DNA of 64,000 nt from an uncultured Pontibacter sp. (lineage in GTDB: Bacteria; Bacteroidota; Bacteroidia; Cytophagales; Hymenobacteraceae): positions 282,552 through 346,551 of the forward strand of contig CANMMP010000005.1 in NCBI GenBank assembly GCA_947499125.1. Reading direction: 5' to 3'. Shown here in pieces: positions 33,773 through 43,388 of the stretch (the stretch's first letter is position 1; the number at the start of each line of letters is the position of its first letter). The position numbers were made by a program, and so were the translations under genes. The notes below the pieces were generated by a model, which saw only the letters and a program-made list of their open reading frames with translations, did not search any database and was not told where the DNA came from.

Positions 33773-33780
33773 TACCTTTG
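33773..33780 (+). promoter_or_regulatory. -7 element TACCTTTG for the aspC operon
   Basis: TACCTTTG is a strong Bacteroidota -7 match, 21 bases before the aspC ATG. The -33 region (TTTCTGG) is weak. Confidence 0.55.
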
Positions 33781-33800
33781 GGCCTTTAAATGATAAGCAC

Positions 33801-35015
33801 ATGCAGGAAATAGAAGAAGTAAGCAGTATTTTATCTGATAGAATCACCTCCCTGTCTGAATCTCAGACTATTGCCATGGCTAAAAAAGGCCGCGAACTGG
33901 CAGCTCAGGGCTTCGATGTGATAAACCTGAGCTTTGGAGAACCCGATTTCCAGACACCACAATACATAAAAGATGCCGCCAAAAAGGCGATAGACGACGG
34001 ATTTACCTTTTACACACCCGTACCAGGCTACCCGGAGCTGCGCCAGGCTATAGTTGATAAGTTTAAGCGCGACAATAACCTCGACTATAAACCGGAAAAT
34101 ATTGTAGTATCGACTGGTGCGAAGCAAAGTATAGCCAACGCGGTTATGTGCCTTGTAAATCCAGGAGACGAAGTGATCATTTTTTCACCTTACTGGGTAT
34201 CGTATGAGGAGATAGTGAAGCTGGCAGAAGGCACTCCGGTACAGGTAATGGGCAAGCTGGAGAATGACTATAAAGTAACGGCTTCTCAACTGGAAGCTGC
34301 TATTACGTCGAACACAAAGCTGGTCATGTTCTCTTCGCCATGTAACCCGACCGGTGCTGTTTTTAGCTCTGACGAACTATACGCGCTGGCAAAAGTGCTG
34401 GAGAAATATCCGCAGGTGCATGTTATTGCCGATGAGATCTACGAATACATCAATTTTGAAGGCGAGCACGCCAGCATGGCCAGCTTCGACTTTATAAAAG
34501 ACCGCATAATTACGGTAAATGGCTTCTCGAAAGGATATGCCATGACGGGTTGGCGTGTTGGCTACATTGCAGCCCATAAAACAATAGCCGCGGCCTGCGA
34601 AAAAATGCAAAGCCAGATAACATCCGGCACTTGTTCTATCGCCCAGAAAGCGGCTTATGCAGCCCTACAGGGTGGTAACGAGTCGGCCCTGGAGATGCGT
34701 AATGCCTACCACCGCCGCCGTAACCTGGTGCTGGAGCTTATGAACGATATACCTGGCTTTAAAACGTATGTGCCAAGCGGAGCATTCTATATTTTCCCGG
34801 AAGTAAGCCATTATTTTGGCATGAGCTACGAAGGAAAAACGATACAGAACGCACTGGACCTAAGCATGTACCTGTTAACGGACGCGAATGTGGCAGTTGT
34901 TAGCGGCGAAGCTTTTGGTGCACCGCAGTGTATCCGTTTCTCTTACGCTACTTCCGACGAAAAACTGACAGAGGCCCTGCGCCGCATTAAAATCAGCCTG
35001 GCAAAGCTTCAGTAA
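33801..35015 (+). CDS. aspC: Class I aspartate/aromatic aminotransferase (PLP)
   Basis: A 404-residue fold-type I PLP aminotransferase of the AspC/AspB Iγ group, transferring the amino group of aspartate to 2-oxoglutarate. Seen are INLSFGEPDFQTPQYI near residue 33, SSPCNPTGAV (about 178), the PLP-binding Lys in VNGFSKGYAMTGWRVGY (about 239-255) and the carboxylate-binding Arg in QCIRFSYATSDE near the C-terminus. Its TAA overlaps the rfaE1 ATG (TAATG), so the two are translationally coupled. A prephenate or glutamate aminotransferase role cannot be excluded. Confidence 0.9.
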   Translation: MQEIEEVSSILSDRITSLSESQTIAMAKKGRELAAQGFDVINLSFGEPDFQTPQYIKDAAKKAIDDGFTFYTPVPGYPELRQAIVDKFKRDNNLDYKPENIVVSTGAKQSIANAVMCLVNPGDEVIIFSPYWVSYEEIVKLAEGTPVQVMGKLENDYKVTASQLEAAITSNTKLVMFSSPCNPTGAVFSSDELYALAKVLEKYPQVHVIADEIYEYINFEGEHASMASFDFIKDRIITVNGFSKGYAMTGWRVGYIAAHKTIAAACEKMQSQITSGTCSIAQKAAYAALQGGNESALEMRNAYHRRRNLVLELMNDIPGFKTYVPSGAFYIFPEVSHYFGMSYEGKTIQNALDLSMYLLTDANVAVVSGEAFGAPQCIRFSYATSDEKLTEALRRIKISLAKLQ

Positions 35016-36034
35016 TGAACCAGATCAATTCTTTAGAAGATACTTTTTCGGCCTTTAACGGGCTGACCGTGCTTATAGTAGGCGATGTAATGATAGACTC
35101 CTACCTGTGGGGCAAGTCTACACGAATATCGCCGGAAGCTCCTGTGCCGATCGTGAATGTTGTAAAGCGCGAGAAACGACTGGGTGGTGCTGCTAACGTG
35201 GCACTGAATGTACAGGCGCTGGGCGCGACCCCGTTGCTTTGCTCTGTAGTTGGCGACGACACGGATGGAGGCGATTTCCTACGTTTACTCGAAGACAAAG
35301 ATCTTTCGACAGAGGGGATAGTACAGAGCCCCGAGCGGGTTACAACTATAAAACACCGCATTATTGCCGGTGCTCAGCAACTGCTTCGCGTGGATGCTGA
35401 AATCGAGACCGAACTTACCGATTACGACAACCGCCACCTGGAAGAACGTTATCTTAAATTACTCAGCAAAGCCGATGTGGTGGTGCTGGAAGATTACGAT
35501 AAAGGCGTTTTCTCTGAGCAGAACATTAAGCGGTTTATTCAACTGGCCAACGAGCATAACATACCTACCGTCATCGACCCTAAAAAGAAGAACTTTATGA
35601 GCTTCGTGGGTTGCACGCTGTTCAAGCCTAACTTAAAAGAGCTGAAAGAAGGCCTGAAGGTAGAGTTTACTGATGAAAATCTTCCTGCTTTTGAGAGTGC
35701 TGTAGCTGACCTGCAGAAACGCCTGCAAACGGAGCAGGTGCTGGTTACATTATCGGAGCGTGGGGTGTTTATAGCTGATGGCAACAAGAAAACATACATT
35801 GATGCGCACCGCCGCTCGATAGCAGATGTGTCGGGTGCCGGCGATACGGTTATCAGTATTGCTGCTTTGTGCAAGGCTCTGGGTACTTCAGTTGAGTTCC
35901 TGGCGGGGCTTAGCAACCTGGGCGGTGGCCTGGTTTGCGAGCAGGTAGGCGTTGTGCCTGTTAATAAAGAGCGTCTGCTTAGCGAAGCAAAACAGGTAAG
36001 ACTATTCGAGCTACATGAACAGCGAACAGCTTAA
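35015..36034 (+). CDS. rfaE1: D-glycero-beta-D-manno-heptose-7-phosphate kinase
   Basis: A 339-residue PfkB-family sugar kinase matching the kinase half of E. coli HldE; the nucleotidyltransferase half is absent, so that step is encoded elsewhere. Evidence: VGDVMIDSYLWGKSTRISPEAP, RLGGAANVALNVQALGA, IDPKKKNFMSF, and the anion-hole DVSGAGDTVISI (about 268-279) with catalytic Asp. It phosphorylates heptose-7-phosphate in ADP-heptose synthesis; rfaD at 12449 ends that path. It overlaps aspC by one base and trkH by 20 bases, an operon without obvious functional logic. Confidence 0.9.
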   Translation: MNQINSLEDTFSAFNGLTVLIVGDVMIDSYLWGKSTRISPEAPVPIVNVVKREKRLGGAANVALNVQALGATPLLCSVVGDDTDGGDFLRLLEDKDLSTEGIVQSPERVTTIKHRIIAGAQQLLRVDAEIETELTDYDNRHLEERYLKLLSKADVVVLEDYDKGVFSEQNIKRFIQLANEHNIPTVIDPKKKNFMSFVGCTLFKPNLKELKEGLKVEFTDENLPAFESAVADLQKRLQTEQVLVTLSERGVFIADGNKKTYIDAHRRSIADVSGAGDTVISIAALCKALGTSVEFLAGLSNLGGGLVCEQVGVVPVNKERLLSEAKQVRLFELHEQRTA

Positions 36035-37814
36035 CAGGCTTTTATACGATAGTAAACTAAGTGCCTACGCTATAATGCGGCGTACAACTTATGTGCTTAC
36101 TATTCTGTCGGTTGGCTTGCTTATTTATGCCCATGGCGTGGTAGAAGATCCTGCCACACTGCAGTACCTCTTTTATACTATAGATGGCATCCTGGCCATC
36201 TTTGTGCTTATTTACCTGCTCCGTATACTTTATACTTTCGAGCGCATAAAATTTCTGAAGCGCACCTGGTTTGAAGGTGTGCTGATGGGGATTATCCTGG
36301 TAAACCATGTGAGTACATATTTGCTGGATACCTCTATCATCTATAATATTTTCGGAAGTATAGGAATTCCTTTGTCGGTAGAGCTTTACCGTGTAATGGT
36401 GTCGCTGTACATGCTGGTGCTGCTTGTAATTGAGTTGCTGGAGACCAAAGTACACCTGAAAGCCCTTCAGATAAAGCCGGCAATTACTTTCCTGCTAAGT
36501 TTTCTTTCCCTTATAGGTATAGGTACAGCGCTTCTTATGCTTCCTAAAATGTCGGTGGTGGCAGGAGGGATGCGTTTTATTGATGCGCTCTTTATGGCTA
36601 CAAGTGCATCCTGCATTACCGGCCTTACTGTTATCGACCCGGGCACTTATCTTTCTTTTTCGGGGCAGGTAGTGTTGCTGGTGCTGGTGCAGCTGGGCGG
36701 TTTAGGCGTTATGACCTTTGCTACCTTCTTTGCTTTACTGATGCGGGCCGGTATTGGTATTCGTCATAATGTGGCCATGTACGAGATCATGGAAACCGAG
36801 TCCATTTCGTTTACCCATGGTTTGTTGCGCAAACTTATCGCCATGACGCTTTTTATAGAAGCGGTAGGTACAGTTATTATTTTCATGACCTGGAATAAGG
36901 ATGTGGTGTTCGCAGACCTGGGTACTAAAATCTTCTACTCCGTTTTTCATGCCGTGTCTGGCTTTTGCAATGCCGGTTTTTCGCTTTATCCCGAAGGTTT
37001 ATATACCGATGTGTTGCGCCATTCTTATATCATGCACTTAACTATAGCTGTGCTGGTTATTTTTGGCGGACTTGGTTTTCCGGCCATGGTCGACCTGTTC
37101 TCGCCTTCAGCACTGCGGGCACGCCTTAATGCCCCTTGGCGCGACTGGAAAATGATGACACGGGTAACGGTTTATACTTCAGCTGGTTTGCTTGCTTTTG
37201 GTACAGTGGCTTTTTTTCTGCTGGAATACTATAACACGCTTTCTCACCTCAACTTCGCAGAGGCATTTGTAACAGCTTTCTTCCAGTCTACTACCCCGCG
37301 TTCATCTGGTTTTAGTACGGTTGATATGTCTATGGTTTCGGTACCAACCCTGCTCATCATGATGATACTGATGTTTATAGGTGCATCGCCGGGCTCGATG
37401 GGGGGAGGTATAAAAACAACTACTTTTACAGTAATTATACTTACAGTATGGGCAACTATACGGGCAAAAAAAAATATAGAGATTGGAAATCGCACCATTC
37501 CACCGGGAGTGTCTTACAAGGCATTTGCGGTGTTTACGTTTGCAGTCGTATTTAATATCTTTTTCCTGTTTATACTTACCATTTCCGATCCTCAGTATGA
37601 TATTATGCGCCTGGCCTTTGAGCAGGTGTCGGCCTTTGCTACAGTTGGGCTAAGTACAGGTATTACCGCAGGCATGTCCGATTTGGGTAAACTTGTCCTG
37701 ATTATGTCGATGTATATCGGAAGGGTTGGTACCCTGACTTTGGCGCTCGCTATCAGTACGCGTGCTTATTCCACAGCCTATAAATATCCTGATACTCATC
37801 TGGCAATTGGTTAA
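36015..37814 (+). CDS. trkH: TrkH-family potassium uptake channel subunit (paralogue 1)
   Basis: A 599-residue K+ transporter membrane subunit. About four extra helices (residues 20-150) precede the conserved TrkH/KtrB region (from about 155), whose four pore loops are SASCITGLTV (about 200), SGFCNAGFSL (about 315), TPRSSGFSTV (about 428) and FATVGLSTGI (about 543); each carries the selectivity-filter Gly. It starts within the rfaE1 end. A near-duplicate follows 55 bases after its stop. The regulatory NAD-binding subunit (trkA/ktrA) is not in the window. Confidence 0.93.
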   Translation: MNSEQLNRLLYDSKLSAYAIMRRTTYVLTILSVGLLIYAHGVVEDPATLQYLFYTIDGILAIFVLIYLLRILYTFERIKFLKRTWFEGVLMGIILVNHVSTYLLDTSIIYNIFGSIGIPLSVELYRVMVSLYMLVLLVIELLETKVHLKALQIKPAITFLLSFLSLIGIGTALLMLPKMSVVAGGMRFIDALFMATSASCITGLTVIDPGTYLSFSGQVVLLVLVQLGGLGVMTFATFFALLMRAGIGIRHNVAMYEIMETESISFTHGLLRKLIAMTLFIEAVGTVIIFMTWNKDVVFADLGTKIFYSVFHAVSGFCNAGFSLYPEGLYTDVLRHSYIMHLTIAVLVIFGGLGFPAMVDLFSPSALRARLNAPWRDWKMMTRVTVYTSAGLLAFGTVAFFLLEYYNTLSHLNFAEAFVTAFFQSTTPRSSGFSTVDMSMVSVPTLLIMMILMFIGASPGSMGGGIKTTTFTVIILTVWATIRAKKNIEIGNRTIPPGVSYKAFAVFTFAVVFNIFFLFILTISDPQYDIMRLAFEQVSAFATVGLSTGITAGMSDLGKLVLIMSMYIGRVGTLTLALAISTRAYSTAYKYPDTHLAIG

Positions 37815-37868
37815 CATGATAATCAGAAGCAGGCAACAGCATTATATTGGTAATAGCAGCCATACATT

Positions 37869-39668
37869 ATGAACAGCGAACAGCTTAACAGGTTTTTATA
37901 CGATAGTAAGCTAACAGCCTACGCTATAATGCGGCGTACGACTTACGTGCTTACTCTTCTGTCGGTTGGCTTGCTGATCTATGCCCATGGGGTGGTAGAG
38001 AGCCCGGTTCAACTGCAGGTTCTTTTTTATGCCATCGATGCTATACTTGCCATCTTTGTGCTGATCTACTTCCTGCGTATACTTTATACTTTCGAGCGCA
38101 TAAAATTCCTGAAGCGGACCTGGTTTGAAGGCGTGCTGATGGGCGTTATACTTATAAACCACACTAGTACCTATCTTTTTGGGTTTCCGGCAATCTATAC
38201 TGTTTTTGAAAGTATGGGTATTCCGCTGTCCGTTGAACTGTACCGGGTATCCGTATCGCTGTACATGCTGGTGTTGCTTATAGTAGAGCTCCTCGAAACC
38301 AAAGTACACCTCAAAACCCTGCAGTTAAAGCCTGCCATAACGTTTATTCTCAGCTTTATACTTCTCATTCTGTTAGGCACCAGTTTATTCATGATGCCTA
38401 AAATGACGAATGCACCTGACAGCATGCCTTTCCTGGATGCGTTGTTCATGGCTACGAGTGCCTCGTGTGTAACAGGGCTTGCGGTAGTTGATCCGGGTAC
38501 ATACTTTACTTTTTCGGGGCAGGTGGTGTTGCTGATGCTGATACAGATGGGCGGTTTGGGTATACTTACCTTTGCGACCTTTTTTGCGTCGCTTATGCGC
38601 CAGGGCATAGGTATAAAGCAGCACGTTGCCATGCACGAGATATTGGAAAGTGAAACACTGTTCTCATCAAAAGGCCTGCTGCGCAAACTGGTGTTACTCA
38701 CTTTCCTGATCGAGGCGATAGGTGCTATACTTGTTTTTATGACCTGGGGCCGCGACGTGCAGTTTGCAAACCTGGGAAGTAAGATCTTCTATTCCATTTT
38801 CCATGCTGTTTCAGCGTTCTGTAACGCAGGCTTCTCGCTTTATCCGGAAGGGCTTTATACGGCGCCGGTGCGTTTTTCCTATATCATGCACCTGATCATA
38901 GCAATGCTCATCATTTTTGGAGGTATAGGCTTTCCTACCATTCTGGATGTGTTGTCGCCTAAGTCGATGCGCATGCGAATGGAAAAGCCATGGAAAAACT
39001 GGAAACTGCTGTCAAGGCTAACAATCTATACTTCAGTGGCTTTGATCGGTTTAGGCATGATAGGCTTCTTTTTACTGGAATACTATAACACCTTGTCCTC
39101 TTTAAACTTTGCTGAGGCCCTGATCGCATCTTTCTTTCAGTCGGTAACTACACGTACTGCCGGCTTCAACTCCGTGGATATTTCGCTGCTGACCACGCCC
39201 ACTTTGCTCATGTTCATCTTCCTGATGTTTATAGGTGCATCGCCGGGCTCAACAGGTGGCGGTATTAAAACAACAACCTTTGTTGTAATTCTGTTGGCAG
39301 TTTCGGCCACTATCCGGAACAAAAGAGAGATTGAAGTTGGAAAGCGCTCTATCCCGCATTCGGTTGCTTACAAAGCCTTTTCGGTTTTTGCTTTCGCCGC
39401 ATTACTGAATATGTTTTTCCTGTTTATACTTACCATTTCCGATCCTCAGTTTGATATTATGCGGCTGGCTTTTGAACAGGTTTCGGCCTTTGCTACGGTG
39501 GGTTTAAGTACAGGTATAACTGCAGGTTTATCGGAGGTAGGCAAGTCCATTATTATCGTTTCGATGTACATTGGCAGGGTTGGTACCCTGACATTAGCCG
39601 TGGCCCTGAGCACACGTTCATCTTCTGCTGCTTATAAATACCCTGCAACGCAGCTGCCTATTGGTTAA
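37869..39668 (+). CDS. trkH: TrkH-family potassium uptake channel subunit (paralogue 2)
   Basis: Exactly the same length (599 residues) and order as the preceding gene: extra N-terminal helices, then pore loops SASCVTGLAV, SAFCNAGFSL, TTRTAGFNSV and FATVGLSTGI with the filter Gly residues in place. The first 75 bases are almost identical to those of paralogue 1, while internal segments have drifted, a pattern of tandem duplication with partial gene conversion. Differences in the third and second loops (SSGFST to AGFNSV) may change affinity or ion selectivity (inferred). A perfect bidirectional terminator follows. Confidence 0.93.
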   Translation: MNSEQLNRFLYDSKLTAYAIMRRTTYVLTLLSVGLLIYAHGVVESPVQLQVLFYAIDAILAIFVLIYFLRILYTFERIKFLKRTWFEGVLMGVILINHTSTYLFGFPAIYTVFESMGIPLSVELYRVSVSLYMLVLLIVELLETKVHLKTLQLKPAITFILSFILLILLGTSLFMMPKMTNAPDSMPFLDALFMATSASCVTGLAVVDPGTYFTFSGQVVLLMLIQMGGLGILTFATFFASLMRQGIGIKQHVAMHEILESETLFSSKGLLRKLVLLTFLIEAIGAILVFMTWGRDVQFANLGSKIFYSIFHAVSAFCNAGFSLYPEGLYTAPVRFSYIMHLIIAMLIIFGGIGFPTILDVLSPKSMRMRMEKPWKNWKLLSRLTIYTSVALIGLGMIGFFLLEYYNTLSSLNFAEALIASFFQSVTTRTAGFNSVDISLLTTPTLLMFIFLMFIGASPGSTGGGIKTTTFVVILLAVSATIRNKREIEVGKRSIPHSVAYKAFSVFAFAALLNMFFLFILTISDPQFDIMRLAFEQVSAFATVGLSTGITAGLSEVGKSIIIVSMYIGRVGTLTLAVALSTRSSSAAYKYPATQLPIG

Positions 39669-39692
39669 TATGTAAGCGTAGTTTGTATTGGC

Positions 39693-39749
39693 AACTATAA
39701 ATTAAAAGAGCCGGCTACTATACATAGCCGGCTCTTTTAATTTATAGTT
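39693..39749. terminator. Perfect 25-bp bidirectional terminator hairpin
   Basis: Arms 39693-39717 and 39725-39749 are perfectly complementary with a 7-base loop. The core is AAAAGAGCCGGCTA; the base of the stem is AACTATA, so the hairpin is framed by the genome's repeated word. It serves trkH2 on + and hemE on -. Confidence 0.93.
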
Positions 39750-39758
39750 GATTTGAGT

Positions 39759-40799
39759 TTAGCTGTTTACGGTAGCGCCATACTCTTTTACTGTCTGCAC
39801 AAAGCACTTTACTTTTTCAGGATCAGTGTCCGGGTATACGCCGTGGCCTAAGTTGGCGATGTGGCGCTGCGGGCCGAATTCCTTTAGCATTTTTATAGTT
39901 TCGCTCTGTACCGTTTCGAATGGGCTATAAAGCAGGCATGGGTCCAGGTTGCCTTGCAGCGTTTTGTTTGGCCCAACCAGTGCTCTCGATTTAGCGATCT
40001 CCATGTTCCAGTCCAGGCCAATCGTTTCGCAGTTCAGCTTCGAGAAATCTTCTAAAGCAAAGTGAGCGCCTTTCGCAAACACCGTTACCGGCACATTGCG
40101 GACAGCATTACAGATCTCGCTGATGTATGGCAATGAGAACTCGCGGTAGTGCGCCGGCGAAAGTATACCAGCCCACGAATCGAAAACCTGAATTAAGTTT
40201 GCGCCTGCTTCTACCTGCGCTTTCAGGTAAGCTATAGTTGTATCCGTTATCATGCGGAGCAACTGGTGCGCCAGCGTAGGGTTAGTATACAACAGGCCAC
40301 GGGCATGCGAGAATGTTTTAGAACCGCTGCCTTCTACCATATAAGCCAGGATGGTCCAGGGGGCTCCGGCAAAACCGATAAGCGGCACGCGGCCGTTCAG
40401 CGCTTTCTTAGTTACCTTAATGGCATCCAGTACATAATGCAGGTGTTCATGGGGGTCAGCTACGCGCAGCTTTTTCAGGTCGGCTTCGGTGCGTATTGTG
40501 TTCGGGAACCATGGTCCACGCTTTTCTACCATTTCGTAGGTACAGCCCATTGCTTCCGGCACCACCAGTATATCCGAGAAGATAATAGCAGCATCCACAT
40601 CCAATATATCCACCGGCTGAATTGTTACTTCGGCAGCCAGGTCTGGTGTTTCAACAAGTTCTTTAAAGCCGCTCAGGCTTTCGCGTACAGCTCTGTATTC
40701 AGGTAAAATTCTGCCGGCCTGGCGCATCAGCCATACTGGTGTGCGTTCAACAGGTTCTCCTTTGGCAGCTCTTATAAGCAGGTCGTTCTTCAATTGCAT
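39759..40799 (-). CDS. hemE: Uroporphyrinogen decarboxylase
   Basis: A 346-residue TIM-barrel enzyme converting uroporphyrinogen III to coproporphyrinogen III in haem synthesis. The N-terminal signature [20 protein letters not shown] (about 22-41) with catalytic Arg residues, the ATIFSDIL-type segment [17 protein letters not shown] carrying the catalytic Asp (about 77), [15 protein letters not shown] and the C-terminal FNLGHGV-type [12 protein letters not shown] are intact. Single gene convergent with trkH2, sharing the 25-bp hairpin terminator. Confidence 0.97.
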   Translation of the reverse strand: MQLKNDLLIRAAKGEPVERTPVWLMRQAGRILPEYRAVRESLSGFKELVETPDLAAEVTIQPVDILDVDAAIIFSDILVVPEAMGCTYEMVEKRGPWFPNTIRTEADLKKLRVADPHEHLHYVLDAIKVTKKALNGRVPLIGFAGAPWTILAYMVEGSGSKTFSHARGLLYTNPTLAHQLLRMITDTTIAYLKAQVEAGANLIQVFDSWAGILSPAHYREFSLPYISEICNAVRNVPVTVFAKGAHFALEDFSKLNCETIGLDWNMEIAKSRALVGPNKTLQGNLDPCLLYSPFETVQSETIKMLKEFGPQRHIANLGHGVYPDTDPEKVKCFVQTVKEYGATVNS

Positions 40800-40939
40800 G
40801 GCGCAAAGATAAGGTAAATTGCCGATTGTGTGAAGGTGATTGTTATCACCAAACTATAGGGACTGTTTACTTGATTATGTGGTTAGTGGTTTGGGTAAGG
40901 TGGAAGTTTATACTTTGTAAGCAACTACGCTTTTATAAC

Positions 40940-41563
40940 CTACCGCTCCGACAGGAACAATGCATAAATAGCCGAAACTATAAAGTTTACCCCGATAGAT
41001 AGAACTATAAAGCCCATAATGCGCGAAAGTGCTGCCAGCCCTGATTTACCCATGTAGCGCGTAAGCTGGTGAGAGAACCGAAGAATAACGTACGATATCG
41101 CCGCTAACAGCACAATAGCCACCAGAATAAGCGCCATATCTATATAAGACAGTGAAGTGGTATACATGGCTATACTTACCGCAATAGCCCCGGGGCCCGA
41201 AAGCATGGGCATAGCCAGTGGTGTAAACGAAATATCTTCTTTCTGCTGGCCTTCTTCCACCACATCCGTTGAGATCTTCTTTTTATTGGCACCAGGCGTT
41301 AAAAGATCAAAACCGGCTTTCATGATCATCAGGCCACCAGCAATGCGCAGGTCGTGTATGCGGATACCGAAGAAGTTAAGCACATATTGCCCGGCCAAAA
41401 AGAAAATAGCCAGAATGCCTACCATGTATAAGCAAGCCTTAAGCGCCTGCTGGTTACGTTGTGCAGCTGTGTCATCCTGGGTAAGTGTCAGGAACACAGG
41501 CATAGCACCAAAAGGATTTACAACAGAGAATAAAGCAGAAAAGGTGGCAAGTATAATTTCCAT
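40940..41563 (-). CDS. MarC-family integral membrane protein
   Basis: A 207-residue protein with six predicted helices and the MarC/UPF0056 blocks VNPFGAMPVFLTLTQDDT (about 16-33), IRIHDLRIAGGLMIMKAGFDLL (about 71-92) and FTPLAMPMLSGPGAIAVSI (about 110-128). Despite the name, the family is not shown to confer drug resistance and its function is unknown. Single gene; a TATA-rich 140-base spacer separates it from hemE. The opposite-strand ORF from 41157 is a shadow. Confidence 0.9.
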   Translation of the reverse strand: MEIILATFSALFSVVNPFGAMPVFLTLTQDDTAAQRNQQALKACLYMVGILAIFFLAGQYVLNFFGIRIHDLRIAGGLMIMKAGFDLLTPGANKKKISTDVVEEGQQKEDISFTPLAMPMLSGPGAIAVSIAMYTTSLSYIDMALILVAIVLLAAISYVILRFSHQLTRYMGKSGLAALSRIMGFIVLSIGVNFIVSAIYALFLSER

Positions 41564-41727
41564 TCAGAAAGTGCGGTGATCAAAAAAAGTTAAGCTATCA
41601 ATATAAAGCTTTGCGTATATAAATCAAAGTATATGTAGCGACAGGTGCATAATACTGCTTTTGCGGCAGGCAGGTTTAAGTATAATCCTTATTTTTGAGG
41701 AACAAACATTCCATAACACATCCACCT

Positions 41728-42858
41728 ATGAAAGGAGAAGTAAAACTCGGTATACTTGGCGGCGGGCAATTGGGCCGTATGCTCATGCAGGCCGGGCTCG
41801 ATTTTAACATCTATACTTTGGTGCTCGACCCAGATGAGAACGCACCTTGCAAAGACATCTGCAACGAGTTTTATGTAGGCAGTTTCCGCGATTTCGATAC
41901 TGTTTACGAGTTCGGTAAGCAGTGCGATATACTAACTATAGAGATCGAGCACGTGAATGCCGACGCCCTGGAAAAGCTGGAGCAGGAAGGTGTAAAAGTA
42001 TATCCGGATGCCAAAACGGTAAGAACGATTCAGGATAAAGGCTTGCAGAAAGAGTTTTTCCGGAAGCATAATATCCCGACATCAGATTTTAAAATACTGG
42101 CTGATAAAGCAGAACTGGAGCAGAATATTAGCTTTTTGCCAGCTTTCCAGAAACTTCGTCGTGAAGGTTACGATGGGAGAGGAGTTACCCGCATTTCCAG
42201 CGAAGCCGATATTGGAAGAGGGTTTGAGGAGCCGAGTGTGCTGGAGAAGCTGGTAGATTTTGAAAAAGAGATTTCGGTTATAGTTGCCCGAAATGCTGAT
42301 GGAGCTGTAATGGCTTTCCCGGTAGTAGAGTTAAGTTTTCATCCGGAGCATAATTTAGTGGATTCGCTTTTTGCACCAGCTAATGTGGCCTACAAACTAC
42401 AGCGCCATGCTATCGAAATTGCCACCAGGGTAATAGAAGCGTTTGATATGGTAGGTATACTTGCTGTAGAAATGTTCCTGACCAAAGACGGACAAATACT
42501 TGTAAATGAAGTAGCGCCCCGACCACACAACAGCGGCCACCATACTATAAAAGCTAACTATACATCGCAGTACGAGCAGCATCTGCGGGCTATACTTAAC
42601 CTGCCGTTGGGCTCCACCGAAATACAAAGCGCTGCTGTAATGCTGAACCTGCTGGGCGAACCTGGCTACGATGGTGAAGCAGCTTACGAAGGTTTGCAGG
42701 AAGCATTGGCGGTTCCAGGAGTTTACATTCACCTGTACGGCAAAAAATATACCCGACCTGCCCGCAAAATGGGACACATTACAGTACTAGGGCAAACTAT
42801 AGAAGAAGCACAAGAACGTGCCGAGCAAATTAAAAACATAATCAAAGTAAAAGCATAA
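41728..42858 (+). CDS. purK: 5-(carboxyamino)imidazole ribonucleotide synthase
   Basis: A 376-residue ATP-grasp enzyme that carboxylates AIR using bicarbonate in purine synthesis. From ATG 41728 the N-terminus is [18 protein letters not shown], followed by the ATP-grasp region ([31 protein letters not shown]) and the metal-binding [17 protein letters not shown] (about 257-273). The frame is open from 41695 via TTG but this would add an unusual tail. A -7-like TATTTTTG lies at 41690-41697. It is two bases upstream of purE. Confidence 0.97.
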   Translation: MKGEVKLGILGGGQLGRMLMQAGLDFNIYTLVLDPDENAPCKDICNEFYVGSFRDFDTVYEFGKQCDILTIEIEHVNADALEKLEQEGVKVYPDAKTVRTIQDKGLQKEFFRKHNIPTSDFKILADKAELEQNISFLPAFQKLRREGYDGRGVTRISSEADIGRGFEEPSVLEKLVDFEKEISVIVARNADGAVMAFPVVELSFHPEHNLVDSLFAPANVAYKLQRHAIEIATRVIEAFDMVGILAVEMFLTKDGQILVNEVAPRPHNSGHHTIKANYTSQYEQHLRAILNLPLGSTEIQSAAVMLNLLGEPGYDGEAAYEGLQEALAVPGVYIHLYGKKYTRPARKMGHITVLGQTIEEAQERAEQIKNIIKVKA

Positions 42859-42860
42859 CT

Positions 42861-43388
42861 ATGGCCGAACCAACTACAACCGCACAACCCTTAGTAGGTA
42901 TTATTATGGGCAGCCAGTCTGACCTGAAAGTGATGGATGATGCCGCCGAAATTCTGGAAACCCTGGGCGTACCCTATGAGCTAACTATAGTTTCAGCGCA
43001 CCGCACGCCGCACCGCATGATAGAATATGCCGAGCAGGCCCGCAAGAAAGGCTTGAAAGTAATTATTGCCGGAGCCGGTGGTGCTGCCCACTTACCAGGC
43101 ATGGTCGCATCGCTTACAACCTTACCGGTTATTGGTGTACCTGTAAAGTCTAAAAACTCTATCGATGGCTGGGATTCGGTGTTGTCTATACTTCAGATGC
43201 CGGGTGGTATACCTGTTGCAACTGTAGCTCTGGATGGGGCGCTTAACGCCGGAATACTTGCCGCCCAGATAATAGGCACAACCAATGCCGCTGTAGCCGA
43301 TAAACTGGAGAAGTATAAATCAGGGTTGAAGGACAAAGTAATGCGCTCCGTGGACGAACTGAAACGCGGCGACCGCGACCTGGACTAA
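42861..43388 (+). CDS. purE: N5-carboxyaminoimidazole ribonucleotide mutase
   Basis: A 175-residue class I PurE, moving the carboxyl group of N5-CAIR to C4. The substrate-binding [10 protein letters not shown] (about 16-25), SAHRTP (about 47-52) with catalytic His, and [16 protein letters not shown] (about 74-89) are diagnostic. It begins two bases after purK. The palindrome AACTATAGTT lies within it at 42983-42992, encoding Leu-Thr-Ile-Val. No terminator is seen before the repeat island that follows. Confidence 0.97.
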   Translation: MAEPTTTAQPLVGIIMGSQSDLKVMDDAAEILETLGVPYELTIVSAHRTPHRMIEYAEQARKKGLKVIIAGAGGAAHLPGMVASLTTLPVIGVPVKSKNSIDGWDSVLSILQMPGGIPVATVALDGALNAGILAAQIIGTTNAAVADKLEKYKSGLKDKVMRSVDELKRGDRDLD

